A stretch of 64,000 nucleotides of DNA from JAICMB01 sp963802915 (GCA_963802915.1 CAWDKQ010000008.1:1178001-1242000), one strand, 5' to 3'. Positions 7,367 through 15,980 are shown, numbered from the stretch's first letter. Numbers and translations: made by a program. Notes: generated by a model from the letters alone, not told the origin.

Positions 7367-9250
7367 TGGATGGCGGACCGGTTGTTCCTCAGACGCCGAG
7401 TCCCGCTCTGGCGCCAAAAGTTTATCCAGTTCTTCCCGCTCCAGCGTTTCCTTTTGAATGAGCGACACCGCGATGCGGTCCAAATCGCCGCGTCGCGAGT
7501 TCAATGTGCTCCTCACCTCTTCATAAAGACGATCGGCAATCGAACGCACCGCTTCGTCAATCTGTTCGGAAGTGTGCTCGCTATAATTCCGCTCTTCATT
7601 GTCGAACGGCATTTTGAGGAAGCGCGATTGGTGAGGAATCCCGTAGGTCATGTTGCCAAGGCTCTTGCTCATTCCGTAACGGGTCACCATCTGCCGCGCG
7701 AGTTCCGACGCTTTCTCCAGATCGTCGCTTGCGCCGGTGGAAACGATGCCGTTGTAAACGATGTCTTCGGCCCCTCGACCGCCTAACAGGACGGCGATTC
7801 GTGTCTCCAACTCGGGTTCCGTGAGCAGGTATTTGTCTTTCGCCGGCAACTGCAGCGTATGGCCTAGCGCGCCGATCGATCGCGGAATGATGGAGACCCG
7901 CCGAACCGGATCCGCATCGGGACGCGACAGCGCAACCAGTGTGTGGCCGAGTTCGTGGTACGCGACCCGCTCTTTTTCCTCGGGGCTGATAAGCCGCCCT
8001 TTCTTTTCGAAGCCCAAGGTGACGCGATCAACAGCCTGCTCAAAATCGCGCTGTTCGATCTGCGTAGCGCCGCGCCGCGCGGCATTGAGCGCCGCTTCGT
8101 TCACAATGTTCGCCAGGTCCGCGCCGACCATGCCAGGAGTTGCCGCCGCGACCCTCTCGAGACTGACCTCCGGGGCGACTGGAAGCTTTCGCGCATGCAC
8201 CTTCAGGATGGCTTCGCGCTCCTTTAAGTCCGGCCGATCGAGCACCACCTGGCGATCGAATCTCCCGGGACGAAGCAACGCCGCATCCAGCACCTCCGGC
8301 GTGTTGGTTGCGGCCATGATGATGACGGTCTTCGAAGAATCGAAGCCATCCATCTCGACAAGAAGCTGGTTCAGCGTTTGCTCGCGCTCGTCATTCGAAA
8401 AATACGCCGGGCCGGTTGCGCGGCTCTTGCCGATCGCATCCAACTCATCGATGAATACGATGCAAGGGGCGCGCTGTTTGGCCTGCTCGAAAAGGTCCCG
8501 CACACGCGCGGCCCCTACACCAACGAACATCTCGACAAACTCCGAGCCGGAAATCGAAAAAAACGGGACGCGAGCCTCGCCCGCCACTGCCCGCGCCAGC
8601 AGCGTCTTTCCTGTGCCCGGAGCGCCTACCAGCAACACCCCTTTGGGAATCCTTCCGCCGAGCTTCTGGAACTTCTCGGGGTTCTTCAAAAAATCGATGA
8701 TTTCAGTCAGCTCGCCCTTCGCTTCATCCACGCCGGCCACGTCGCTGAAACGGGTGTCGAGCGTGCTCGACTCGTCGTGGATCTTGGCGCGGTTGCGCCC
8801 GATGTTCAAAGGCCCTCCACCCTTTTGCATCCGGCGCATCACGAATCCGTAAATGAGGAAAAGCAACAACAGCGGCCCCCACGAAATCAAAATATCCGTC
8901 CACCATGATGGGGCCGGGATGGTTCCGGAGAACTTCACCTTTTGTGCCTCCAGATCTTGAACCAACGGACCGGCATCGAGTCCGGGAATGCGCGTGCATT
9001 CGATCTGGAGATTTTGAGGAGCCTTCTTGTCTTTGGTCTTCTCCGGCTTCAGCGTGCCGATCAGTTGCCGTTCGGTGATTCGAACGTCTTCCAAATGGCC
9101 GGCTTTTACCTCCGCGAGAAAGTCGCTGTAGGAAACCTCCCGCGGCCGCTGGGGGGATAAAGTTGCGCGTAGCGACCAGATCGTAAAGATGACCCAGAGG
9201 AGATAAACAATGGTGAAACTCCATTGCCGCTTGTTGAGGTTCTTGCCCAC
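7361..9250 (-). CDS. ftsH: ATP-dependent membrane zinc metalloprotease FtsH
   Basis: 629 residues with the full FtsH order. An N-terminal membrane helix (residues ~11-30) is followed by a small periplasmic domain and a second helix (~118-138). The AAA module has Walker A GAPGTGKT at 209-216, Walker B IVFIDE at 264-269 and the second region of homology near 310-335. The protease domain has the zinc motif HELGH at 432-436. It degrades misfolded membrane proteins and short-lived regulators. The C terminus is acidic and variable (ERDSASEEQP), as is usual. The gene is transcribed away from the DUF389 gene and converges with the GT9 gene. Length and motifs are normal. Confidence 0.97.
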   Translation of the reverse strand: MGKNLNKRQWSFTIVYLLWVIFTIWSLRATLSPQRPREVSYSDFLAEVKAGHLEDVRITERQLIGTLKPEKTKDKKAPQNLQIECTRIPGLDAGPLVQDLEAQKVKFSGTIPAPSWWTDILISWGPLLLLFLIYGFVMRRMQKGGGPLNIGRNRAKIHDESSTLDTRFSDVAGVDEAKGELTEIIDFLKNPEKFQKLGGRIPKGVLLVGAPGTGKTLLARAVAGEARVPFFSISGSEFVEMFVGVGAARVRDLFEQAKQRAPCIVFIDELDAIGKSRATGPAYFSNDEREQTLNQLLVEMDGFDSSKTVIIMAATNTPEVLDAALLRPGRFDRQVVLDRPDLKEREAILKVHARKLPVAPEVSLERVAAATPGMVGADLANIVNEAALNAARRGATQIEQRDFEQAVDRVTLGFEKKGRLISPEEKERVAYHELGHTLVALSRPDADPVRRVSIIPRSIGALGHTLQLPAKDKYLLTEPELETRIAVLLGGRGAEDIVYNGIVSTGASDDLEKASELARQMVTRYGMSKSLGNMTYGIPHQSRFLKMPFDNEERNYSEHTSEQIDEAVRSIADRLYEEVRSTLNSRRGDLDRIAVSLIQKETLEREELDKLLAPERDSASEEQPVRHPS

Positions 9251-9354
9251 CTTACGAACTCCCCCGTCACTGTTATTTTATCTCGCAGGCGTTAAAGCGC
9301 CGAGGTTCAAAGGACCTGGTGCAATACGCCTCGATGCATACTGGAAGCACGGCA

Positions 9355-10794
9355 ATGTCTGACGAGATCCCAGCGTCCGGCCTCGTTCGGTCGCGTCTTC
9401 AGTTACTGCTTCACGTGGATGCGCGTGCGAAGCCGAGAGTGTATGAGCGAGTTTTCGCCACCGCGGAAATGGCCAGCCTGAGCTATTGGCTCGAGATCTT
9501 GTTCTCAGCCGGTATCGCTACATTCGGCCTGGTGGAGAATAGCCCGGCGGTGATTATTGGCGCGATGCTCATTTCTCCCTTGATGGGGCCGATCATGGCG
9601 ACCGGCTTAGCTCTGGCTGTGGGAGATCTTTATCTGGGAATAAAGGCGGTAGCTACCCTTCTTAGCAGCCTTACCGTGTCCATTGCATTTTCCGGCCTTT
9701 TGGTGTGGCTCCTGCCGTTTCACTCCGCCACATCCGAAATCATCGCTCGCACGAACCCCAACCTGCTCGATTTGGGCATAGCGTTGTTCTCCGGTTTGGC
9801 CGGCTCCGTCGTAGTTTGCCGTGGCGAAGCGGACGGCGTCACCGCGCTGCCCGGAGTTGCCATCGCGGTAGCGTTGATGCCGCCACTCTGTACCATGGGC
9901 TTCGGTTTTGGCAGCGGCCTGAATCTGGAAATTATCGGTGGAGCGGGTCTTCTCTTCCTGACCAACCTGGTCGCCATCGTGGCGAGTGCATTCCTGGTCT
10001 TTCTTCTCCTCGGAATGAGCACTCCGGAAGTTCGGCAGGCAATGGAGGCATCCCGAGGAGACGATCCGCTTGCGCGAGCGCTATCCCATGGCCCAGTGGC
10101 TCGAATCTTGGCGACGGGGGGACAACTGCGCTGGCGCGTCTTGATGATCTTGATTCTGCTCGCCTCCATTGCGGTCCCGCTGCGTAGGGCATTGCTCCAG
10201 GTTGCGAATGAAACACTCGCCAGGGGCGCGGTTCAGGAGGAATTGAAGCGTCTGGTGCCATCGGGCTCTCTCGTCTCGGAGCAGGTGAATGTCAGCAATG
10301 ACGAAATCGCGATTCGTTTGATATCGACCCAACGTATCAGCGATTCAGAATTGGAGCAGGCGCGCCAAGACCTGATGCGGCGGACGGGCCGCGACGTCCA
10401 GCTGTCTGTTGAAGCCGTCGCGAGCAAGAGCGAATTAGCTGACCTGATGGAGCATCTCGAGCGGCCGGCGCCCGCGGTCGCCAAAGAGAAGACAATTGCT
10501 GAATTAAAACAGGAGCTGTTAGAGAAAATTCGTCCGGCGATCCAGGAAATATGGCCCTCGTCGGATGCGCCCATTCAGAGCTTTGACGTGGTCCTCGGAG
10601 CAAACGGGACCGCGGTTGAGATCGACTACCAGGCCGCCAAGGATCTCGGCGATATTCCCATCGGCATGGTGTTGCAAAGCTTGCGAACGAAGCTAGGAAT
10701 GCCGGATCTCACGTTGAAAGCGCAGCGGATTAGCCCACCGGTTGCGACGAAAAGCCCGAGTGCCGCAAATCAGAAACTTAATATCGTTAAATGA
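9355..10794 (+). CDS. DUF389 family membrane protein
   Basis: I favour the ATG at 9355, preceded by GGAAG at seven bases; a GTG at 9319 would add 12 residues. The N-terminal half is the DUF389 membrane core of about six helices, with the conserved SLSYWLEILFSAGIATFGL and IIGAMLISPLMGPIMATGLA segments. The C-terminal ~200 residues are soluble and alternate charged helix and strand, and include a long stretch with SELADLMEHLE. Members are widespread inner-membrane proteins of unknown function, formerly called hydrophobic-domain proteins. The secreted paralogue array begins 16 bases downstream, so they may share a transcript. Confidence 0.88.
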   Translation: MSDEIPASGLVRSRLQLLLHVDARAKPRVYERVFATAEMASLSYWLEILFSAGIATFGLVENSPAVIIGAMLISPLMGPIMATGLALAVGDLYLGIKAVATLLSSLTVSIAFSGLLVWLLPFHSATSEIIARTNPNLLDLGIALFSGLAGSVVVCRGEADGVTALPGVAIAVALMPPLCTMGFGFGSGLNLEIIGGAGLLFLTNLVAIVASAFLVFLLLGMSTPEVRQAMEASRGDDPLARALSHGPVARILATGGQLRWRVLMILILLASIAVPLRRALLQVANETLARGAVQEELKRLVPSGSLVSEQVNVSNDEIAIRLISTQRISDSELEQARQDLMRRTGRDVQLSVEAVASKSELADLMEHLERPAPAVAKEKTIAELKQELLEKIRPAIQEIWPSSDAPIQSFDVVLGANGTAVEIDYQAAKDLGDIPIGMVLQSLRTKLGMPDLTLKAQRISPPVATKSPSAANQKLNIVK

Positions 10795-10810
10795 GCGTTA
10801 TACTTCAGCT

Positions 10811-11416
10811 ATGTTCAGACGCGGTCTTGTATTTGCGTTTGTAATGTCATATTCACTTTTGTTCGGACAGCTCGATCCGAACACAGTTACAGTCACGGCT
10901 ACGAGCAGCGCGACTTTATCGCCGGATCAGGTTGTCTTCAACGTGGCAGTCAGCGCCGGAACGGATAAGACTCTGGACGATGTGACTTCCGCGCTTGCCG
11001 GATCGGGCATTACGATCGCCGAGTTTTCCGGGGTCTATGTGTACTCTTGGGCTGCGAGTACGGGAAGGACTTCGGTTCCGGCGAACACACTCACCTGGTA
11101 CTTCAACGTACCAGTAGCCTTTTCTCAAATGCAGGCTGAAGTTGTGGCGCTGACCGCGCTTCAAAACACAATCCAACAGATGAACAACGGGATGTCGCTG
11201 CAGTTTACGGTTCAAGGAACGCAGGTATCCACGCAACTTCAGCAGTCGCAGACTTGCTCCGTGCCGGCGCTTCTTGCGTCCGCGACCAGCCAGGCTCAAA
11301 CGCTGGCGACCGCGGCCGGTTTTAATTTGGGGTACATCGTCTCGATGTCGAGCGTTACGACGCCCTCGTCCGTCTGCACAATGACGGTCGAGTTTCAGTT
11401 ATTGAGGGTGTCCTAA
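10811..11416 (+). CDS. Secreted SIMPL-like protein, array copy 1
   Basis: 201 residues. A signal peptide (FRRGLVFAFVMSYSLLFG) precedes a domain that recalls SIMPL/DUF541: VTVTATSSATLSPDQVVF, then a helix (LDDVTSALAGSGI), a central aromatic strand, and a C-terminal helix with ATSQAQTLATAAGFNLG and the strand CTMTVEFQL. The SIMPL family forms periplasmic or surface homo-oligomers in some bacteria, with poorly known roles. Two cysteines (TCSVP and VCTM) are kept in all copies and may form a disulfide. The ATG lies 16 bases after the DUF389 stop. The next copy starts directly after this stop codon. It is a paralogue of the four following genes or gene fragments. Confidence 0.82.
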   Translation: MFRRGLVFAFVMSYSLLFGQLDPNTVTVTATSSATLSPDQVVFNVAVSAGTDKTLDDVTSALAGSGITIAEFSGVYVYSWAASTGRTSVPANTLTWYFNVPVAFSQMQAEVVALTALQNTIQQMNNGMSLQFTVQGTQVSTQLQQSQTCSVPALLASATSQAQTLATAAGFNLGYIVSMSSVTTPSSVCTMTVEFQLLRVS

Positions 11417-12007
11417 ATGATTAGACAGATCCTCTGTCTCATAATCTTGTCCGGCTCGCTGGCTCTCGGACAACTCACCTCGAACTCGGTCCTCGTGACG
11501 GCTTCGAATAATGCCACGCTCGCTCCAGACCAAATCGTATTCGATGTGAACGTTAATGCCCCGATCACCGCGAGCCTCGACGATGTTCTAGCGGCATTGG
11601 CCGGGAGCGGAATCACGCAAGCAAGCCTGTCTGGCGCGACGAATCAGGAAATTATCGACACTTTAACAAGCGTTCCGCCACAACCCCCGGTTTCCTGGAA
11701 TTTTACTCTCCCCGTGCCATTTGCCCAATTGAAAGCAACGGTCGCTACATTGAATGGACTTCAGAACAGCATTGCCGCCAAGAACAATGGCATGCAAATG
11801 TCGTTCAGCGTGCAGGGCCCCCAGATCTCGACACAGTTGCAGCAATCTCAGACCTGTTCGATGACGAGCCTGCTAACGGCGGCACGTGCAAGCGCCCAGA
11901 CCCTCGTCACTGCCGCCGGATTGATGCTGGGCAATGTTCTCGCGATGTCCAGTCCGGCACCCGCTTCCAGTTGTTCGCTGACCGTAATGTTCCAACTGAT
12001 GAGGTGA
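11417..12007 (+). CDS. Secreted SIMPL-like protein, array copy 2
   Basis: 196 residues; the ATG touches the preceding TAA with no spacer. It has a signal peptide (RQILCLIILSGSLALG). The domain follows copy 1 closely: NSVLVTASNNATLAPDQIVF, SLDDVLAALAGSGI, QLQQSQTCSMTSLLTAARAS, and AAGLMLGNVLAMSS ending in CSLTVMFQLMR. It is the shortest intact copy because the central loop after GSGIT is reduced. The cysteine pair is kept. The stop TGA overlaps the next start (TGATG), so the array is read as one operon. The close similarity suggests duplication with later divergence. Confidence 0.82.
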   Translation: MIRQILCLIILSGSLALGQLTSNSVLVTASNNATLAPDQIVFDVNVNAPITASLDDVLAALAGSGITQASLSGATNQEIIDTLTSVPPQPPVSWNFTLPVPFAQLKATVATLNGLQNSIAAKNNGMQMSFSVQGPQISTQLQQSQTCSMTSLLTAARASAQTLVTAAGLMLGNVLAMSSPAPASSCSLTVMFQLMR

Positions 12008-12708
12008 TGGCGGCCATGCGAAGGCTATATATGTTGTTCCTGCTGCCCGCTTGTATGTGGGCGCAGACGGAAAGCTCTTTGACCGTAACTGCCACGCGAT
12101 CGCTTTCGGTGCAACCGGATCAGGAAGTGCTCTCAGTCACAGTGACGACACCTCTCAGCACGGGTTTGGACGATGTGCTTACGGCTCTCACTAGCGTCGG
12201 AGTGACAACAGCTAATTTGTCGGGCGTGTACAGCGAAACGACAGGAACGTCCACGGTCGTATTGCAGTGGACGTTCGCATCGCCCGTACCGCTCGCGACG
12301 TTCAAAGCCAACGTCAATTCACTTGCGGCGTTGCAACAGAGCATCGGACAGCAACATTCCGGTTGGAGTCTAAGCTACAACTCCGAGCAGCTTCAGACAT
12401 CGGCGGCCGCGCTAGCCGCGCAGCCATGTCCTACGGCGAATCTTCTCGCCGACGCCCGGGCGCAAGCGCAAAACTTGGTCTCGGCCTCGCCCGCACTGTC
12501 GGTGGGACCGATTTTGGCATTGTCGGATGGAACCGGAAGCGCAAATTCACAAGTAGTGAGTGGTAGGTATAGTACGTTCTTTGTCATTTCGGGCCCGTTT
12601 GAGGCAGTCTATCTGACCGGACTCACGACGTACCTGTCAGCTCCCGTGTTCGTAACCAATCCGACCTGTACCCTGGCCGTGAAATTCGCTTTGCAGAGGT
12701 ATCAGTGA
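12007..12708 (+). CDS. Secreted SIMPL-like protein, array copy 3
   Basis: 233 residues from the ATG at 12007, which overlaps the stop of copy 2; an ATG at 12016 is also possible. The signal peptide is RRLYMLFLLPACMWAQ. The conserved parts are SLSVQPDQEVLSV, GLDDVLTALTSVGVT, SIGQQHSGWSLSYNSEQLQT and CPTANLLADARAQAQNLVS. It differs from copies 1 and 2 by a long insertion before the last strand (about residues 185-220, VVSGRYSTFFVISG onward). Copy 5 shares the same sub-type. Its last 50 bases are almost identical to the fragment at 16035-16083, which shows recent duplication. Confidence 0.8.
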   Translation: MAAMRRLYMLFLLPACMWAQTESSLTVTATRSLSVQPDQEVLSVTVTTPLSTGLDDVLTALTSVGVTTANLSGVYSETTGTSTVVLQWTFASPVPLATFKANVNSLAALQQSIGQQHSGWSLSYNSEQLQTSAAALAAQPCPTANLLADARAQAQNLVSASPALSVGPILALSDGTGSANSQVVSGRYSTFFVISGPFEAVYLTGLTTYLSAPVFVTNPTCTLAVKFALQRYQ

Positions 12709-12713
12709 CAGCC

Positions 12714-12779
12714 ATGCGAAGCCTTTTTACGATGTTCCTGTTGTCCTTTTGTATGTGGGCGCAGACGGAAACCGCATGA
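12714..12779 (+). pseudogene. 5' remnant of a disrupted fourth SIMPL-like copy
   Basis: Begins five bases after copy 3 and encodes the family signal peptide (RSLFTMFLLSFCMWAQTET). It then hits a stop after 21 residues, where similarity to the paralogues ends. The matching 3' end of a copy appears at 15985-16089, so the gene was opened by the intervening ~3.2 kb. Confidence 0.75.
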
Positions 12780-12998
12780 GCTGCGCCCTCCTCTTTGACT
12801 AAGCCACAGACCGCGTGGCTCAGATCGTCGTGCATATTCTCGTCGCCTTGGGCACCTTGGTCCGACTCAGACGCTCTCTACCCTATCCGAGTCGGCTTTC
12901 GAGGCCAACTTTTTGACGAGTCAAGAGTCAACGCTGATCCGAAACGCTCAACATCGCCAACCAGGGGCGTTCGTCACTCTATCCTGGTGCTTAGGGCA

Positions 12999-13220
12999 TC
13001 AAATTCGGACCGAGAGGCCGCCGTCATAGCTCTCGACTCGAAATCCGCCCTCTTCGATTCGGAAAGATTCCACTCCCAGAATCGCGATGTCGTTGTCGCT
13101 TGCCAGATCGATGGGTTTTTTCGCCTCCTGCAGCGGCAGGACCCACTTATTGCCGCAACGCTTGGCGGCCTTAGTAATGGACACCGGAAGCATTCGAGAG
13201 CGTCGGACATCAGCAGTCAC
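12999..13220 (-). CDS. Small protein downstream of the antitoxin
   Basis: A 73-residue frame from a GTG at 13220, 13 bases after the antitoxin stop, with AAGG at suitable spacing. The sequence (VTADVRRSRMLPVSITKAAK, then VLPLQEAKKPIDLASDNDIA, ending GGFRVESYDGGLSVRI) is charged and soluble, with no motif I recognise. An internal ATG would give about 64 residues. It would be the third gene of the toxin-antitoxin operon. It could be a fragment of a larger gene; coding status is uncertain. Confidence 0.4.
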   Translation of the reverse strand: MTADVRRSRMLPVSITKAAKRCGNKWVLPLQEAKKPIDLASDNDIAILGVESFRIEEGGFRVESYDGGLSVRI

Positions 13221-13233
13221 TCGTGTGCCTTGT

Positions 13234-13530
13234 CTAGGGCCGCGCTCCTTCAGGTTCAAAACTGATTTTAAGCCGCGTCCCAGTAGCCTTGGCGTATTTC
13301 TCAAGAGTCCGGGTCGAGGGCATGCTGCCGCCGCCTTCCAGACGCGCGACAACGGCCTGCGTGGTCTTCATACGCTGCGCCACCTGCTCTTGAGTGAGGC
13401 CTGCGCGGGCGCGGGCTTCGATCAGCGCGGCAGCAAGTGAAAACTCTTCCTCCAGCGCCTCATATTCGCGCCGGTACTTCGGATTCTTCATCCACTTCTT
13501 GTGGAGATCATCGACTGTCGTGCGTTTCAT
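13234..13530 (-). CDS. Antitoxin, XRE-type HTH (HigA-like)
   Basis: 98 residues. A short N-terminal helix region (TVDDLHKKWMKNPKYRREYE) is followed by a Cro/C1-type helix-turn-helix: AGLTQEQVAQRMKTTQAVVARLEGG and TLEKYAKATGTRLKISFE. It starts inside the last codons of the toxin gene (ATGA overlap), the toxin-first order usual for higBA. Such antitoxins bind the toxin and repress their own promoter. The C-terminal PEGARP is short and free. The family is firm; the name higA is not assigned, because several toxin families use this antitoxin. Confidence 0.85.
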   Translation of the reverse strand: MKRTTVDDLHKKWMKNPKYRREYEALEEEFSLAAALIEARARAGLTQEQVAQRMKTTQAVVARLEGGGSMPSTRTLEKYAKATGTRLKISFEPEGARP

Positions 13531-13856
13531 TGATCCTGTACCTCCTGCGCTCTTTGCAACGCGATTTCAATCTCTCGCCGCGGCGTCTTTTGCGTTTTCT
13601 TGACGAACACGCGGACGATGACAACCCGGCGGCCTGTCGCAGTGACGTAGACCGCCCTCGATATTCCGTCCTTACCCTTCATGCGCATTTCCCATAAAGG
13701 GCCTTCCAGGTGCTTTATGTGCGGCTCATGAACTCGTTCGAGGCCATATCCCTGGATCAACTCAACGATGCGGCGAAAACGGGCCTGCATATCGGGCGGC
13801 AGCGCTTCGAGTTCATCTCGAACGCGATCGTCGAGCAGCTCTACTATCCAAGCCAC
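13527..13856 (-). CDS. RelE/HigB-superfamily toxin (phage Gp49-like)
   Basis: 109 residues with the RelE fold order: VRDELEALPPDMQARFRRIVELI helices, then HIKHLEGPLWEMRMKGKDGISRAVYVTATGRRVVIVRVFVKK strands, and a final helix (PRREIEIALQRAQE). The LEGPLWEMR and FVKKTQKTP motifs are typical of the Gp49/HigB-like branch, ribosome-dependent mRNA interferases. Basic residues expected at the active site (Arg in WEMR, Lys in FVKK) are present, so it is probably functional. It is first in the operon and overlaps the antitoxin by four bases. The locus probably helped stabilise the island. Confidence 0.85.
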   Translation of the reverse strand: MAWIVELLDDRVRDELEALPPDMQARFRRIVELIQGYGLERVHEPHIKHLEGPLWEMRMKGKDGISRAVYVTATGRRVVIVRVFVKKTQKTPRREIEIALQRAQEVQDQ

Positions 13857-13897
13857 ATAAAGTCATATTATCGCATTTTTGCAATGTGCGGCGATCC

Positions 13898-14143
13898 ATG
13901 ATCGAGCGCCTCGCGGACAAACCCGAGGACACGGCCGTCGAAGTGTGGCTGCACCAGGTCGCGACGGACACCGTCCTTGAGTATCGGACGCGAAGAATGG
14001 ACAGACCTCGGTGGCTCCAAGGCGCTGAACGTCGTAAATGACGGAAGCGAGAACATCTACGCTGTGCACGGTTCACTGACCATCGCCATTCGATACGATC
14101 GACCAGTGGAAGCGATTACAAGGATCGTCTCACCTTTAAATTC
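13898..14143 (+). pseudogene. Possible frameshifted gene remnant beside the ISL3 element
   Basis: One frame from the ATG at 13898 reads MIERLADKPEDTAVEVWLHQ and on to VLEYRTR. A -1 shift near 13990 then opens a protein-like stretch (EEWTDLGGSKALNVVNDGSE, then IYAVHGSLTIAIRYDRP) that runs to the insertion site. Both halves have a globular composition, but neither matches a family I know. It may be a broken gene, or chance. Confidence 0.25.
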
Positions 14144-14164
14144 GGCTCTGAATGAGAATGTGAA
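14136..14164. repeat. Left end of the ISL3 element: target duplication plus inverted repeat
   Basis: TTAAATTC at 14136-14143 is the 8-bp target duplication. The terminal inverted repeat occupies 14144-14164 and begins GGCTCTGAATGAG. It matches the other end at 17 of 21 positions. Confidence 0.9.
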
Positions 14165-15455
14165 GGGCTGCCCATTTCACGCGGCTTTCCGGAAGACAAC
14201 GAATTCTGTTTTCAGCGTTGCCATTCTTTGCGCCTTGAGTAGGAGATAGCGTAGATTTGTGTATCCACGTCCGCGACGGAGCAGAGCTTTGATGTTGCCG
14301 TTCACCGCTTCAACTACGCCGAATCGCACCGGCACGCGACAGTAGTTCAGAATCCCCTGCAGGTGTCCGAGCAACATCTCGGCGAGCTTTTTGAACGGCT
14401 GCAGCCTTTGCCAGCGTAGTTGATCGATCCACTGGTTCAGATATCGCAACGCCGCGCCTTCGTAGCAGTATGTCCAGAGCCGATCGAGACTTTCCTTAAG
14501 AAGATACGCTTTCATGATTCTCCGATTGAGCCGGAACAGTTCATTCAACAGTTGTCGTTTCCTGCTGTCCAGATTGACCCAGCGGCTGAGCAGGAGCCAA
14601 CGCTTGCCTTTTACCAGACCGCGCATGCGGCCGCCCTTGCGGAAGAACTCGGCCCGGCGCACCTCATCTACCGCCTGACCGGCATGCTGCATAACGTGAA
14701 ACTTGTCATACACGATCCGGCACTGGGGAGCCCAACTTAGAATACTTGCAGTGAACGGCTCCCACATATCCACGCATGCCGCCGCGATACGTCCCCGTTG
14801 CAAACCGCTCAATTCCGTTCGAAAGAACTCGTCGAGCGTCTCGCGCTTGCGATCCCGGCCAAACCACAGCGGCTCCCCCGTCTCCAGATTGCTCACTACC
14901 GTCAGAAACTTCTGCGTCTTGCCCAGGTAGATCTCGTCGACCCCGATCTGCCGCAGCGCGGGTTTCTTTCGCTTCTGTGTCCAACGTTCCAGATAACGTT
15001 GATCCATGGCTCGCACCGTCCCGGCCGCCAATCCAAACTGGCGCGCTACCTGCCGCGCCGCGGCCGACTCGCAAGCCAATCCCACTGCGTCTTCGAAGTC
15101 TTTACTAAACGGTGCTTTGCTCGGCAACTGCGCGACGGCTTCCACCTTTAATCCGCACTGCGGGCAGCGCACCCGGTAAAACTCGATCACCACGATGGTC
15201 TGATATTTGCGCCACGGCAGGTCCCGCACCTCGCGTTCTCGAATCTCCACGATCTTTGTGCAGCGGCCCCCGCAACCGGAGCAGATCAGAACCTTATTGC
15301 CACGCTTGCGACGCACCCACAGCTTCAGGGTTCGCGACTTCTCCTCGATCTGGTGCCGGTACACGCTGTATCCCGGCCAATCCAAAATCTTCGTAAATTC
15401 TCGTTCCGTCAAACCAGCGAGTTTAGCTTAGCTGTTCACATTCCTGCTCAGAGCC
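14144..15455 (-). mobile_element. Complete ISL3-family insertion sequence (1312 bp)
   Basis: Both ends are visible: imperfect 21-bp inverted repeats beginning GGCTCTGA and ending AATGTGAA, flanked by identical 8-bp direct repeats (TTAAATTC). These features, together with the single transposase gene, fit the ISL3 family. The element looks intact and therefore recent. Its insertion point coincides with the stop codon of the gene at 15456-15980; the target duplication itself supplies that TAA. Confidence 0.93.
14177..15412 (-). CDS. ISL3-family transposase
   Basis: 411 residues. The N-terminal zinc-binding domain has CSGCGGRC (Cys44, 47, 51) and CPQC (Cys83, 86). A helix-turn-helix follows (RQVARQFGLAAGTVRAMDQR). 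The catalytic DDE residues are probably Asp159 in GVDEIYLG, Asp215 in CVDMWEP and Glu368 in VVEAVNGNIK, each in the sequence context usual for ISL3 transposases. The CRIVYDKFHVMQH motif between the second Asp and the insertion domain is also diagnostic. Start and stop lie 43 and 33 bases inside the terminal repeats, as expected. No frameshift is present, so the enzyme is probably active. Confidence 0.95.
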   Translation of the reverse strand: MTEREFTKILDWPGYSVYRHQIEEKSRTLKLWVRRKRGNKVLICSGCGGRCTKIVEIREREVRDLPWRKYQTIVVIEFYRVRCPQCGLKVEAVAQLPSKAPFSKDFEDAVGLACESAAARQVARQFGLAAGTVRAMDQRYLERWTQKRKKPALRQIGVDEIYLGKTQKFLTVVSNLETGEPLWFGRDRKRETLDEFFRTELSGLQRGRIAAACVDMWEPFTASILSWAPQCRIVYDKFHVMQHAGQAVDEVRRAEFFRKGGRMRGLVKGKRWLLLSRWVNLDSRKRQLLNELFRLNRRIMKAYLLKESLDRLWTYCYEGAALRYLNQWIDQLRWQRLQPFKKLAEMLLGHLQGILNYCRVPVRFGVVEAVNGNIKALLRRGRGYTNLRYLLLKAQRMATLKTEFVVFRKAA

Positions 15456-15463
15456 TTAAATTC
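15435..15463. repeat. Right end of the ISL3 element: inverted repeat plus target duplication
   Basis: The inverted repeat at 15435-15455 ends CTGCTCAGAGCC and pairs with the left end. TTAAATTC at 15456-15463 is the second copy of the target duplication. Confidence 0.9.
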
Positions 15464-15980
15464 CAGCATCGGAACTAGCGCCGCGTTGCCCTCGCCAAAG
15501 ATGTTGCTCCATTTCTGCTGCCCAATCGGGAGGGCCAATCACTACAGCGAGGCCGAAACGACATCCAGTCGGGGCGTACGCCTCGTCCGGCACCGTACAA
15601 GTTAGAAAGAAATCAACTGCCTCGGACAGTGACTCTCGCGCATGCCAGGTCGTCATCAGACAGCCGATGTCAGTCTCAGGAGGGTTATCCCCCATTACGC
15701 TTTCGTCCATGATGTCGTGAACGCGCTCGCAATCCGGCCCCCAGACGCAGAAGTATGCGCATCCGCGGTCGATCAACTGCGAGCAGAATCCAGACAATGC
15801 TTCGCTCGACATTGAACTTGCATTGATGGCACATAGGCACACGAACTTCTGCTGGTGAAGGTCGTCCCAACCGAGGTCGACCGGAAGCGCATCGAGTTCA
15901 AGCAACCAAATCTGACTGTCGGTCGTGCGGTTGTATTGGAAGAATCGCGGCTTCGCCATGAACTTCGAACCCGATGCCAT
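15456..15980 (-). CDS. Protein of unknown function in the island
   Basis: 174 residues from the ATG at 15980, or 167 from 15959; neither start has a good ribosome-binding site. It is soluble and rich in Trp, Cys and acidic residues. Notable segments are WLLELDALPVDLGWDDLHQQ, GCAYFCVWGPDCERVHDIMD and CLMTTWHARESLSEAVDFFL. The last two look like a conserved core of a small uncharacterised family seen in varied genomes. Six or more cysteines are scattered with no clear metal motif. The stop codon lies in the ISL3 target duplication, so the protein is unchanged by the insertion. In a toxin-antitoxin island an immunity or defence role is possible, but nothing shows it. Confidence 0.65.
   Translation of the reverse strand: MASGSKFMAKPRFFQYNRTTDSQIWLLELDALPVDLGWDDLHQQKFVCLCAINASSMSSEALSGFCSQLIDRGCAYFCVWGPDCERVHDIMDESVMGDNPPETDIGCLMTTWHARESLSEAVDFFLTCTVPDEAYAPTGCRFGLAVVIGPPDWAAEMEQHLWRGQRGASSDAGI

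Noticed and set aside
7761..8852. 363-codon frame opposite ftsH
   Set aside because: Serine- and arginine-rich composition typical of antisense frames; the ftsH motifs on the other strand are unmistakable.
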